Shown here: positions 14,401-27,207 of the stretch, piece after piece
How positions within the stretch are numbered: position 1 is the stretch's first letter
Layout of the letters: each line of letters starts with the position of its first letter
Origin: Trichoplax sp. H2
Taxonomy: Eukaryota; Placozoa; Uniplacotomia; Trichoplacea
Reading direction: 5' to 3'
Assembly (NCBI GenBank): GCA_003344405.1
Contig: NOWV01000057.1
Span: 186,001-250,000 of the forward strand
Length of the DNA stretch: 64,000 nucleotides
The notes under the pieces: generated by a model
The model's input: the letters and a program-made list of their open reading frames with translations, nothing else
Database searches by the model: none
Told to the model about the DNA's origin: nothing
Program-made: the position numbers and the translations under genes

Positions 14401-16576
14401 CCAACAGCGTATAAAATTAGAAAAGAAAAAAGCTGAACAAGCTAAGCGCCAAAAGAAAATGAGCGTGCCGGCTTTTTCATTAGGAAACGGTATTGGCACG
14501 AAAAGGAGTTTAAGTGTAAGCGAGCATAGCAAACCGAAAGATGAAGGCTGTATAGTAGATAATCTCCTAAGTGAGATCAGACAAGGATTTGAGCTAAAGC
14601 CTCGTAGAAGTCGACGTAAATCATATCAAGAGAGTTCTGGTGATGAAAAGCAAAAATCTATTGCTGAGATTGAGAAGAAAGTGTTAGGGGGTGATAATGA
14701 TGCTGGAGAAATCGCTATACAGGAATGTGAAATAAAGCCAGAGAATACAATTGAGTTATTATCGCGTCCTAGTCCGACTAAATCTTCAAAATCTGCCGAT
14801 ACTGACCAATCTGGAATTAAAATTTCAATTCCAAACGGTAGCAAAGTAAACTGTGTGCAGGGTTTGAAACTAGAATCAGCCATTGCAGAGAGTAAGTTGG
14901 AAGAAGTTATAGCAAAGACTAGTGACAATTCAGGAATACCGGAGAAAGCTGGTGAAATAAAGAAGATAAACACAGCTGCATCTACCAAAAATTCTCATGA
15001 TGATGAAAGCAATTTAATTAACGACGACGATAACAAGTTAGTTAAGAAAAAATCTGAGAATTCATCCGACTCAACCAAGGACTTGAACTCGTCTCTAGAT
15101 ACTAATGAGGCAAAGAAGCCAGTTAGCATTCAGAGCGATTCCACTCGGCCAATAAAACAGGAACCCTCGATAGTGACTGAAGTTATCGTTCCTAAGGAAA
15201 TTTCCGTAATGGCGACAGGCACTGAAATGACAGAAGCAAAAATTTCGATGCCTACGGAAATAATACACGAAGAACAACCCGATATGCAAGCAAGTCAGAC
15301 GGCCATATTACACGAAAATCAGGGTAGAAATATTGATGAACATCTCCAGGCAAACAAGCTAAGCCGTCAAGCCACGTATACGAAAGGAAAAGTCAAGAAG
15401 ATGCCAACAAGAGTAGAGGCCGTTACAGTTGGAACGAATAAGGTCCAAGTTGCAAAGGCATCAGAAATGATTTATTCAGCTGAGGTAGTTGAAGATGTTC
15501 CAGTGGTTGTGGAAAGCAAAGCCATTGAACCTGATGAATTACAAGTGGAAATTGTTGATAACCGACAACAGGTAACAATATCATCCGAAATATCAACTAA
15601 TTCATTAGAGGACACTGAGGAAAATCAGATACCAGAGACTGCTCAACAAGAAGCAAATAATGAAGCGGCAACGGAAATTCCTGCCCATCTGAATTTGTCA
15701 ACACCAATTCCAGCACAGCAACAGTGTGTAGTTAATGATAGCAATGAAAGAACAGGTTTGAAATCAACCTCAAGTGAGAAATCCGATCCAGTAGGCTCTC
15801 CACCTCCGAATATGGAGGTAAGCAGTCGAACTACTGATACTGCTGGCCAGAAAGATATCTTAATTCGTAATGAGACTAATGCAAATAAATCGCAATCTAA
15901 GTCCGATTCGGCTTCGAAATCTAAGTCTTCAGCGAAGAAAAAGAGTTTAAAAACGTCCGATAAAAAATCTGGCTCGACGAAAAAGAATAAAAGTAAAAGT
16001 GAAAAGCCTGACGAGAATACTAATAAGAATAAAAGTAAAAGCGAAAAGCCTAATGAGAACATTAATAAGAATAAAAGTAAAAGCGAAAAGCCGGACGAGA
16101 ATGTTAATAAGAATAAAAGTAAAAGTGAAAAGCCAGAAGAGAATATTAACAAGAATAAAAGTAAAAGTGATAAGCCTGAAGAGAATACAAACAAGGCAGG
16201 AAAGAAAGCAGGTACAAAAGTGTCTAGAAGTACGCTTATCGTTAACACCGATTATTCCAGGTCAAAAAGTGAATCTAAACCCCAAACTGATAATAAAGAA
16301 ACTAAAGAAGCGAAACCAACACCACCTAAGGATACTCTAAAAGTTAATCAACCCTCTACCAGAACAGACGAAAAACTGCCAGAATTGAAACAACACAGTT
16401 CAGGTGAAGAGGCATCTGCAATGGTATCAGATAATGAAGTAGAAATGCGTCAAGGTGAAAAGAAGCTAACATCTAAGAGGAAAAAGAAAACGAAAATGTC
16501 CTTTAAAACTTTCGGCCGCTTATTTAATATTCAACGTCGTCCTAAGCACGATAATGATGATGATTCACGTTTATAA
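8417..16576 (+). CDS. INF2: inverted-formin (INF2-like) protein, copy A; 16 exons, about 1611 aa
   Basis: Actin-nucleating and elongating formin of the INF2 family; in animals INF2 also severs filaments and acts at ER and mitochondria. Exons: 8417-8810, 9430-9545, 9700-9859, 10023-10056, 10300-10444, 10637-11554, 11656-11717, 11862-11967, 12238-12323, 12460-12560, 13100-13170, 13248-13355, 13517-13584, 13682-13802, 13996-14160, 14396-16576. All join in frame with GT-AG introns. Residues 1-283 form the Diaphanous inhibitory armadillo-like domain; about 384-518 is FH1, with ten proline tracts separated by GPGGI-type linkers; about 525-905 is FH2, starting at KKMKTLNW and carrying the GNFINA core motif. 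A WH2/DAD-like helix (CIVDNLLSEIRQGFELK) lies near 937-953. The rest of exon 16 is a low-complexity charged tail with a five-copy 14-residue repeat. The start has CCAACATGG context and aligns with copy B. No CAAX box ends the protein. Confidence 0.92.
10937..11341 (+). repeat. FH1 proline-codon repeat in formin copy A
   Basis: CCA/CCT/CCG runs separated by GGACCTGGAGGAATT-type linkers, repeated about six times with runs of 6-9 prolines after an initial run of 14. In formins these tracts bind profilin-actin. The overlapping His/Leu-rich and Val/Glu-rich frames (10917-11318 plus, 10929-11249 minus) are shadows of this repeat. Confidence 0.9.
15985..16194 (+). repeat. five-copy 42-bp coding minisatellite in the tail of formin copy A
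   Basis: Five consecutive 14-residue units of the form KNKSKSEKPxENxN, in frame, within the last exon. Nucleotide differences between units are mostly single substitutions, so expansion is fairly recent. The minus-strand open frame 15643-16248 and the plus frame 15999-16340 are shadows of it. Copy B lacks this repeat. Confidence 0.9.
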
Positions 16577-18695
16577 TTATAATAAGGACAAAAATGATAG
16601 TTAGTAGTTTTTAAATATGAAATCTTTTAAAAGCAGATCTAAGCATTAACATTTGTTTTAAATTGGCTTGATAACTATTTCAAAGTATTATCATCAAGTC
16701 ATCACTAGAGGGAGTACGGCAGTTGAAAGCCACTTAGACTAAGCCAGAACGTTTTATTTAAACATATTAGCCTTTAGTACACATTTTTTCAGCTGTAAGT
16801 AAATTAAAAATTTTCTAGACTTCATAATGAAAATATCCTGAAGATCCGCGTAAAGATCCGTCTTTCTTAATTAAAACCAATATTGAAACAATATGAGATA
16901 CATGTAACAAGCAAGAAATATTTTACCTTGACCAAGTCTTTCATATTTTATATCATGCAATAGCTAAAGTTATCTGTTTTATCTGGAAATGCAGCATTTT
17001 TTATGCTTGTAATTATGAATTCTGTGCTTAAATTAGTCCTAAGTAATTAAAACTGGTGACTAATTGAATTATTGACATAAGAAATAATACAAATGGCAGA
17101 TGAAGATGATTTTTTTGTAACATCCTTTTAAAATTATAGCGCTATGGGTTATGCAATCTCTGATTTATACCTTATAGTATCGTAATTAGTCGCGTGTTAA
17201 GCTTAGGTTTGACTTTTTTCTTGAAAAAGTAAATAAGTTTTCTTTCAAAGTGCAAGAGTATTAGCCAAATTGGTTACTAATTTCTGGTAATATGTCAGAA
17301 GTTACCTGTAGAAAATAATTATTAACAGCTCATGCATTCTCTGTTACATGGAAGTGAATATAGAGATATAATGTTCGCCAAAACATAATACAAAATGTAT
17401 ACATTACCCTATTTTGCCAATCTTGGAAAAACTAAAGGCTTTTAAATAATGTTGATCGGCTACCGACCTGTATCCATTGAAATTTGGTAGCGGATGTGAA
17501 ATTAGAACTGTTATTGCATCAATTAGACATGATTATTTGATTTTGGCTTTGAAAATATTATTATTAAATTTTTTTTAAACTCAACTGGAACCAATGATGT
17601 ACATATTCATTTAATTACCCCGGCAGAGTATACTGAGAAGCTGAAATAGTTAATTATTTAATATCCTGATTGCTATTACAGCAAGAATGAAAGAGCTATA
17701 ACTATCCTGAATTTAAACTGAATTACAGTAGATAGCTATATTGAAGCTAAACGATTCTAACTATTAGCTATTGACTGAATGATCTATTTACTATCTGTTA
17801 AATAATTTGAAGTGACTCAATTTTGATGTGCGATGGATATTCGTAGAATATTTCAATTACCAACGCACGATAATAGAACCTTGCTCGACCATATTAGCAG
17901 TACGTACAAATAATCGAGATTTCCTTTTGCATCTATCTACAAAGCTGATCGTTGCATAATCAAGTATAGAAATAAGTTATAACAAATAAAGGTCATGTGG
18001 GCAATTGAATAATAATTGTCAGGCAAATTTGGAGACAATTCCCATCTGTTACTGTTTGGTAAGAATAAATGGTAATCGTTCCTCCAGACACTGCGTTTAC
18101 TCTAACATAACCTACATTGGCTATTTATTTCCATCAGCAAGATGGTTTACTAAGCCACGTGATTAGAGCGTAGATTAAAAATATTAGTTTTATTGGGAAG
18201 GGATTAACCCAAAAAGAAATTTTTGTTGTCATGAATGATATTGGTTATAAAATGGAATCATATGTTGCATTGGTACATATTGCATATATTACAGAAATGG
18301 AATAGTGTTTTCTATCGAAATTTGAGAATCCAACCATAGTATCAATAACTCACTATGAATATTTAGGAGAAGTATATTTCTATTCTAAGTTATGATATCA
18401 AAAACCTGTTGATATTTAATTTCTTTCTTGATTTGTTTTTGGTTTCTACTATTCGTCGCAAGTAACGTGATTGGATACTTAGAGGCTGCATTACTATTTA
18501 ATGATCTATCATTAATAGGTAGTTTTTCACATTGAGTTAAACTACGATCTTTATTTATTTTTGGAGATATACAGAACGTGATTTACAGCCGTTCTGTCTC
18601 AACGGAATGAAAATGAGTAGTCAATAAGGACGGAAATTTAAAAAAATGTGACATATTTAACATTAGAAGATATTATATATTGACAAAGGTTAACA
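16577..18695. other. intergenic spacer between the two formins
   Basis: About 2.1 kb without recognisable coding sequence or RNA genes. It must hold the 3' end of copy A and the promoter and 5' leader of copy B, but I cannot point to specific sites. Confidence 0.5.
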
Positions 18696-21600
18696 ATGTC
18701 GATTAAATGGAATTTAGCTCGTCAGAAAGCGGCTGAAGAAAGTCGTCGATTATCTTTTACATCACATATCGATTTAAATGGATTAGATAAAGTCGAACCA
18801 AATTTAGTTATCGATATAATACGACGCCCATCTATCCAGAATTATACATCGCTAAAGAAATTTCTATCCAAATGCAATCGCCGTTGGTTAGAAAAATTTC
18901 TCAATATGGACGGAATGGAAGTGCTTCTAGAAACGATGGAAATATTATGTGATCAAGGCTGTGCTTCCGTTGCTGATGCTTTTATTCAATTGGAATGCAT
19001 ACTTTGTATAAAAGCAATTTTAAATTCAACAGCTGGCATTGAATACATCACTGACTGTAAGCAGGCTTCTCGTTTGATTGCTAAAGGTACTGTAGCTACG
19101 ATATCTAAAATTTTTATTAGCAATCATCGAAATCGAATTCTTAACATTTCTATATAGTAATAAATGGAATAATCATAAAATCAATCTAATTTATTCTTCT
19201 TTATATGCTATTGAGACTAATATAATTGTTCGGTTAAATTTCAAGAACATTTTAATGATCATTAAAAGTTTATTGGTTATTGATATTGTCAAAAATTAAA
19301 TCATTATGGCTTATAGGATTCTTTAAGCAATATTTCAGTACAGATTTTATGTTGTTATTGACATTTTCACACATTAATACATTATTTCTATCAATCAATA
19401 TTTTTCATCCGCTACGTATTAGTTGTTTACAGTTAGTAATAATTGCGAGAAAATGTAATCGCCTTGCTTAGTATCGTTTATAGCAATTCTAAGTTACGTA
19501 ATCGAGTTTCAAATTTTAGGTAATCTGTGCATTTGTAAATCAAAATCGAATGAATATTCTCTGTTTAGCTTTAAATTCTGAGAGTGTAATGGTCAGGAAG
19601 CAAATTGTTGAAATTTTATCTGCGATCAGCATGTATTCAGCTGAGGGCAGGGATGTTGTTATGGAAGCTTTAGAGAACTTTAAAGTAAGCTTGCAACTAA
19701 GATCGAAATTGTATGATGATCTTTACTATGTATCAACTCTAATGTTGAACAATTATTGTGAAATGGGCATAATCAGGTGGATCAACTGCGAAAAAGTCCA
19801 TATCAAATCATAATTGATGAATTACGAGATGAAAATATCACAGCTTACAAAGCTACCTTAGTAACATTTGTAAATTGCGTCCTAAGAGGAGAAGAAGATA
19901 TCGATCGCCGAATTTTGTTAAGAAATGAAATGATAGGTAAAATTTTAATGTAAATCCTTAAAAATTAAGTAGCGATAATTATTTAAATCTAAGCCAATTA
20001 GAAACTTAGCCAACCATGTAAATAAAGCTGTACAAGTTATACTTCTTAACATTTTAATGAAATTATCAATCAATGCAGGTTACGGTCTATTAGATGTAAT
20101 AAATAAATTAAGGTACCGAATTTAATTTACTAACTTAACTGAAATTTGTTTCATATAGATTTTTATTATATATCAGTAACAATAGTGTCATGAAAGAAAT
20201 TTTATATCTGTAGGCTAAATGATGATGACAAGGATCTTGAGATTCAAATTGCAACATTTGATGAAGAATTATCAAAAGATGAGCATCAGTTATTGGAACT
20301 AATAGATACTCCTAGAGAAGACAGTTTTCCGCATTTTCAACTATTTAATGCTATTTTTATGAAGGTTATCCCTAATTCTAGTTTTACGAATGATTGATAA
20401 TAAATAATAATCTTATCGGAATCGACTTTAATTATGAATTTATAACCATATACGTATATGCCTAATTTTTTTCAAATTTGCTTGTGGGTTACATTACAGC
20501 TAAGCAGCAACCCAACCTTACTCCATTATTTCAGGAATATTACTTACAATCTTAACTCAATATCGAATGATGATGTGAACTGTATAGAAGTGTGGAGACT
20601 ATTGGATAAAGTAATTTATGAGATTGTCCACTTGGAAAAAGTAGAAAATTCTCAAGGAATTACCAAAAACTACGTAGAAAAATATCGTATTGATAGCCGA
20701 AGGAAGTCTCAGAGGAAGATTAGTCATAGTCAAACTCAGACAGATTTGATTTTGGCCCAACTTGGTGTTGACCATTTGCAATCTAAAGAACTTGAAGGTC
20801 AGTCATTAAATCTTGAATTACCTGCTTCAGAGGCAAACGATTTGATATCTATCAGTTCGAGTACCATGGATCGTACTGGTATCCTAAAAGAATTGCCTCC
20901 GAATGCTGCATCTACGGCAATTCTTACTGATTTACCCCAAACATCTCTATCTGTAATACCGGAAACTAAAGAAAATTTGTCATTTTCGGGACCACCACCT
21001 CCTCCACCACCTCCGCCGCCACCACCACCACCACCAACACTCGAAATGGCTACTCCAGGAGGAATTTTACCTCCTCCTCCTCCACCACCATTACCACCAC
21101 CTGGAATGCCTGTCCTAGGAGAACCTACACCTCCTCTACCTGGAATGGCTACTCCAGGAGGACCTATACCTCCTCCACCACCTGGAATAACTGCTTCAGG
21201 AGGACCTTTACCCCCTCCACCTGGAATGGCTACTCCAAGAGGACCTATACCTCCTCCACCTCCTCCACCCCCAGGAATAACTGCTCCAGGAGGACCTTTA
21301 CCTCTTCCACCGCCTGGAATGACTGTTCCATGTGGATCTTTACCTCCTCCACCACCTCCTCCACCACCTGGAATGGCTATTCCAGGAGGAACTTTACCTC
21401 CTCCTCCTCCGCCAATGCCAGCTTCATCTGCTTCTAGATCGGAACAAGGATCTCATATCTACTCGTCAGCATATATTAAGGCTACTACAATAGGATTTGT
21501 TTTAAAAAAGCATCCAAGTAAGAAAATGCGTCATTTAAATTGGACGAAACTAGGTGCAAATTTTATTAGCAACGGTGGTGGGTCCAGCATATGGAGCAAA

Positions 21601-24600
21601 TTATCTCACGAAGTTATAGAACAGCTTAATATTAATTATGAAGAAATTGAAGAATTGTTCTGTAAGAAAGATCCAATACCACAAGCGAAATTGACTACTA
21701 AGAAAGCAGAGCCAAGCGTGGTAGGGTATAGATGACTTGATCAATTTCAACCTGTAAATTAAGTATAAATATAATTATATTTATTTGCAATCTGATTTAA
21801 ACCTATAATATTTAGACGAACTACCAATTATTTTGGCATATCTAACATAATTCCCAGTATACGAGTACACGGTAGTATACTATAGGTATCGACTTTACTG
21901 TAATTGTTCATATTTAACATGTCCCCAGGTATCACTGCTGGATTCCAAACGATCATTCAATATCAATGTGTTTTTACAGCAATTTAAAAAGTAAGTGAAA
22001 TTACTATAACTCAGGTATTGAGCCTTGCAGACTTGGTAGCTATCGCTAAACATTTCTTCGCTCTATGTGTAACAAATTCTTCACAGGTTATCAAACAACA
22101 AAATAATTGATATGATACGAAATAACGACAAAGATGCTTTTGGCGTAGAAAAGTTAAAACTTTTACTTAAATTATTACCAAATTCAGAAGAGGTACCTCG
22201 CCTGTAAAAAATATTGACTATGTTGCAAGTTACTACAATTACGTTTCTAGACGTAAGATTTAAAATATTGATGCAAACTAGCAAATAGATTTATCTACAT
22301 AAATCGACCACAGGAAAACCAGTATATGAATTTATTTCGTTATGAAGCAAGATGTAGTAAAATGTCCAATTAACCAGTAGTCTGTTTATTCAGATAGAAG
22401 CTCTACGATCCTTTACTGGAGATCGGAGTAAATTTGCAACTGCTGAACAATTTTTAAGCCATTTGATCGAACTACCTAGGTAAGTTTAGTTAGATAAATC
22501 ACCTGTTATTTTTTACTGAAAGGAAAAGTTATGGTTCTAAGTTACTTCATAATATCGAAATCATAGCTTTTATCATAACTAAAATAATACATAACGTTTT
22601 GATCGCTTGAGTATCGTAATAGTAAAATAAAACCATGGCCTCTTTTAGTGTACACAATGAATTTTAATGCCTTCCGTAACATGCATTTCAAGAATTTTAT
22701 TTACTAGCCCAGGCATAATTTCAATGCATGTATTTATACTGAAAGTTACGTAAGCCAAACTTTGTTACCAGTTAATTAATCTTAATTAATCATTTACCCT
22801 TTTCTTAAGTTACAAATTGCGAATAGAAGGAATGATACTGAAGGAAGAATTCGATATTTCAGCCGAATACTTAAAAACTAGTTACGAGACAATCACCAAC
22901 GCAATTGAAGGCAATCATAAATTAAAAATATTTAGATTCAATTGCTTGACTTTAATTCTCTTGTATCACTTTTTGATATTTCATAGACATCTGTCAGCAT
23001 TCTGTTAGCCTAGGTCAGTTTAATATTATCTAATTAACATTTTAATAAATAGCAATACATGATAACAATAAGTTGAAAGATGTTTTGGAGATCATATTAC
23101 ACACGGGAAACTTCCTGAATGCAGTAAGTTGTGTGTTTGCAATAAGTAATCTAGCATTTAAGATAAAAAAAGGCGAAAAAATTATCAAACTTAATCTTCA
23201 TCATCCCATTAGGGTAGCTATGCCGGAAATGCTTGTGGTTTTAAGTTGAATACATTGCTTAAACTTAGTGATACAAGAGCTAACAAGCCGCGAATGACAT
23301 TCCTCCACTACATAGTCCAGGTATCGCATATACGGCCTTATTCAATTAATGCCATACGAGATGAAGGGTTCGTTCCTTTATCGCATTAAACATGCTAGTC
23401 ACTTTAATCCTGTTTCCATATTTGTTGCATGTTTTTAGTTCCTGGATGAAAAGGGAATCGTTGACTATTTACCCGATCTGATGGCAAATGTAGAATTAGC
23501 TGGCAGGTAATTCAACTATCAGCTCTGAATTATCAATTCCACTCAATCCACTTTCTATTAGATACCAATCTTTCCATTAGAGAGAACAAGTACTATTAAC
23601 TCTGGTTAAATTTAGGTTAACATTGGACAGCCTGGATTTAGAATTTCAAGACATTTCAAGGAAAATCAATAAACTTGCAGAACAGCTAGAAACAGCACCA
23701 GAAGACGTTAAAATTGTTTATCAACAATTTGCTGATGTAATTTTGTTCCAAATGGACAAACAATGATATTTTATTTAAAATAATTATCTGGTGATTTTAG
23801 GCCATATTCTAGCTCATTCAGAATTTACTAGTACTTACATAGAGAGACATTGATATTTTCAAACCCTAAACGAAAGTTTTACGTCCTCAATGTTAGAATT
23901 GTAAGGCAGAATTAGAAGACATTGAAAGTATGAAGGAAGATATTGATCAACGGAAGATCGCCTTGGCTAAGTTTTATTGCGAAGATGTGAATAATTTTAA
24001 GCTAGAAGAATGCTTCGGCATATTTAATCGATTTATGCAGAATTATAAGAAAGCTAAAGAAGTAAGCACTGAGTAAAACTTGTAACTTTTATTCAGCATT
24101 TCTATAACAGAATCAAACCCACAATGCTGGTATTATGCATAGTAGGTATATAACTCATCTTTATGGAAATATAGGATAATGATCAGCGCAAAATGCTAGA
24201 AGCTAAGAAGGCGAAGCAAAATGAAAGAAAGAAGAACTTAAAAAATATTGAATCGTCCAAGCGATTAAAGTCCTTGTCGAGTAGAGAGAAGAAATTAGCT
24301 AACGAAGAATGTATAATCGACAACTTGCTGCAAGAAATACGCACTGGAATAGATTTAAAACCACGACCAAGAAGAAAATCACGAGCAAGTTTAACACCAG
24401 AAGGGGTATCGGCTTTATTACAAATTGCTCAAATTGAAAAGGATTTGATGGGAAATTCCCAAGCTTCAAAAAATAATCTATCTAATATAGAAGAAAATAA
24501 GGAAGCCCGGATTATTTCTGATAATGCAGCTTTCATTGATAAGAGTGAGTGCCAGAACGCAAATTCATCTCAATCTGATAGCTCGAACTTTCATCTGACT

Positions 24601-25704
24601 AATGACCTTAAGCTTGAGCCTCTAGAGAAAGAAACAAATACTGCTATTGCAAGGACGAGTCAAGACTCTAGCTGGTTCCTAGTTGATGAAAGTAAGGAGA
24701 AAGTGGGTCTATCGAAATCAGCTTTAAGTTCTGTTATTAGTAAACAACAGCCTGCCCAATCAGGATCACAAAATCAAAAAGTGCTTGCATCCAGTACGGA
24801 TACAAAGTTGCTAAGGGTAAATTATTTTTCCAACAAAGAAAGTAGTAAAAATGAGCGGCGGTCATCCCAGTGCAATATACTATCAATTGATGACGAGGAC
24901 GAATTATCCAAGGATTATATAAGTAAAGCAAATAAGATCAAATCAAATTCCAGTCTCAATTTATCAACTGAACAAGGTTTAATAGGGGAGAGTCAATCCC
25001 TAAAAACTGCAATTAGCCAAGAGTGGATTGGAAGAAAGCCAATACAGAGCCCGAGAACAAACCGAAAAACTGATATTGTAAAATGTAAATCACGGAAAAA
25101 TTGGGAAGGTAAAAGTCTGATAGGAAAAGAAAGTTCAAATAGCGATGATAAGACTCCAGGGAGAGACGAAGTTGTATCATCGTGCTCATCGGTAGCTAAT
25201 GACAAGCATATTTTGGATAGAATTACAGCTTTAGACAGGAGTTGTGATAATACTAGCCATGATACACCTAGAAGCTTAGAGAAGTATCATGAAACTCATA
25301 CAAAGGAAGAGGAAGAGGTAAATCCAGCTACTATAACCGTCCAGAATGATAATAGTACTATGCAACTTTCAATCAACGGATCTAATAGCCAGCAGAGCAG
25401 CACTCCTAGCCAAAAGCTACGTTGGAAGCAACCTTTTCTGAGATCGAAAATTTCACCAACATCCCCTAGCAGTAGTTCTCAGTCGGCTACCAATGAGGTA
25501 GTCAACGTACCAGGTAGCAGTGAACTATCTGCTCAATCCGTATCGGCCTTGCGAGATAATCAAGAAGAAATTAATGAACAGCAGCGCGAACATAAAACGA
25601 CTTCAATAAGAAGTAAAAAGAAATCAATCTCTTTATTATCTTTTAGGAGCCTTAGCAAAATATTTGCAGTATCACTATCAAAGGATAGCCATCGTAAAAA
25701 GTAG
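18696..25704 (+). CDS. INF2: inverted-formin (INF2-like) protein, copy B; 16 exons, about 1493 aa
   Basis: Tandem paralogue of copy A. Exons: 18696-19086, 19569-19684, 19777-19936, 20079-20112, 20214-20364, 20500-21720, 21929-21990, 22087-22192, 22394-22479, 22810-22910, 23053-23123, 23213-23320, 23439-23506, 23616-23736, 23906-24061, 24175-25704. Exons 2-4 and 7-14 have exactly the lengths of copy A, and every intron phase agrees. Residues 1-284 are the inhibitory domain; about 448-592 is FH1, with linkers of the GMATPGG type instead of GPGGI; about 625-990 is FH2 (KKMRHLNW start, GNFLNA motif). A WH2/DAD-like helix ([17 protein letters not shown]) lies near 1030-1046. The intron after exon 10 starts with GC rather than GT. 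The tail is shorter than in copy A but keeps two short motifs of it. Role as for copy A; division of labour is unknown. Confidence 0.92.
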
Positions 25705-27154
25705 ATTGTAGTAGGCAAACAAAATTATTACACGAACAGAGTAATAATTAATTGCAAAATTACAATATATTAAAGACTAGTGATTGATATTTTGCAAGAT
25801 AATTTTGGTTATTTCAAAACTAATGGCATAATTACAAAACTATAAGTCCTTAAACTCTATCATGTTGAAACGAGCCGAGAAAGTGCAGAAACTAAATATG
25901 ATGTGGGTATCAGTAATATCGCCATGCCCGATCTATTGAAATTCTTTTCGGAATCATTCATGTAAAACATTTTTGCGATATGTCCTTTCGTCTTAATTGA
26001 TAACTATTCGTAAGTCATAAATCTAAACCCTATTCCATTTACATTCGGGATTTTATAGATACTCATGTTTGTGAAATGCATCACTTCTGATAATGATCTA
26101 GTCAGAAATTGAGGGCAGTAGGTACTATATAATAATACTATAATTAATTCCTAACATTATTTCCAGAATGCTATAAATGAAAGTAGGAAGTTATGCTAGA
26201 CTAGGTCTTCTGGAATTGTATCGATAGTTATCCTACTGCTTTTAATAGAACAATTGAAGGGATGATGTTCTAAATTTAATATTAGAGATCTATAATGATT
26301 ACTTAATTTATTTTTGCTCAGAGGAAGTAAATTCTATCTGTCGTATTACTTAGGCTATATTAAGTCATAAAGAAGATAAAGATGATGAAAATGTGTTTTA
26401 CTATTAATATGCAATGCGTATAATTAATAACCAAAAACATCGGATACATCAGGGTTTCGATGTTGGCAATATCTTTATAATATTCTATCATACATTATCG
26501 AAGGTACATTATTACATAATTATAATTCCCGGAGAAATTCTTGCTATAAAGGAACATTTTGTGTTTTATTGGTGTTGATAATTTAAATGCTATTCCATCA
26601 GGTCACAAAATGTGAGCTGCGTGTTTAAGTAACGATCACAGTTTGATTAAACAACTGATATGTTAAATAAATTGTTCTTACAGTTTTAGGAAGTATAGAA
26701 ATAGAAAAAAGTTGTATCACTGAATAGCTAAGCTTATGGATGGGTAGATGAAATCAAACAGATATTTTCCCTGTAAATCAATTAAGTAGAGAAAGAACGA
26801 TGGTGTAAAAAAAGGCTGTTATTTTAAGTACTTCACCTCGCTCTCAGCTACTAGCCATCGGCTAGGATAAATATTATAGTTCCCTAATTTAGGATAACAA
26901 TAGTTCATTTGATTGTACGTGTGTATATTCTCGTATAAACTCGCATAAGGAAGCTTTCATATTATATAGCATAATTCTATAGAGGTCTATCGGCTAGAAG
27001 TTTGCATTCTATTATATATAAATTATTCCTAATACGATATATTCATTATCACATATCTAATAAGATTAAAATAATTTCTGTAAAACTTGAATTATTGGCA
27101 TTTTGCATGACCTACTTTTATATTAAGAATATGTTAATTTATGTATTCAGATTG
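25705..27154. other. convergent intergenic region
   Basis: Lies between the 3' end of formin copy B (plus) and the 3' end of SUMF1 (minus). AT-rich, with no open frame or RNA gene I can support. Confidence 0.5.
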
Positions 27155-27160
27155 TTTATT
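27155..27160 (-). terminator. probable SUMF1 poly(A) signal
   Basis: AATAAA on the minus strand, about 47 bases past the SUMF1 stop codon. In such AT-rich DNA the hexamer alone is weak evidence; its position supports it. Confidence 0.4.
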
Positions 27161-27207
27161 TACTGTTTTCTTTACTATAACAGTATTCTTTGCAGTGTAA
27201 TATGTCG

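Noticed and set aside
15643-16340. Long minus-strand frame rich in FSLLLLF and a plus-strand Lys/Ile frame
   Set aside because: They mirror the 42-bp repeat within the open formin exon and have no independent support.
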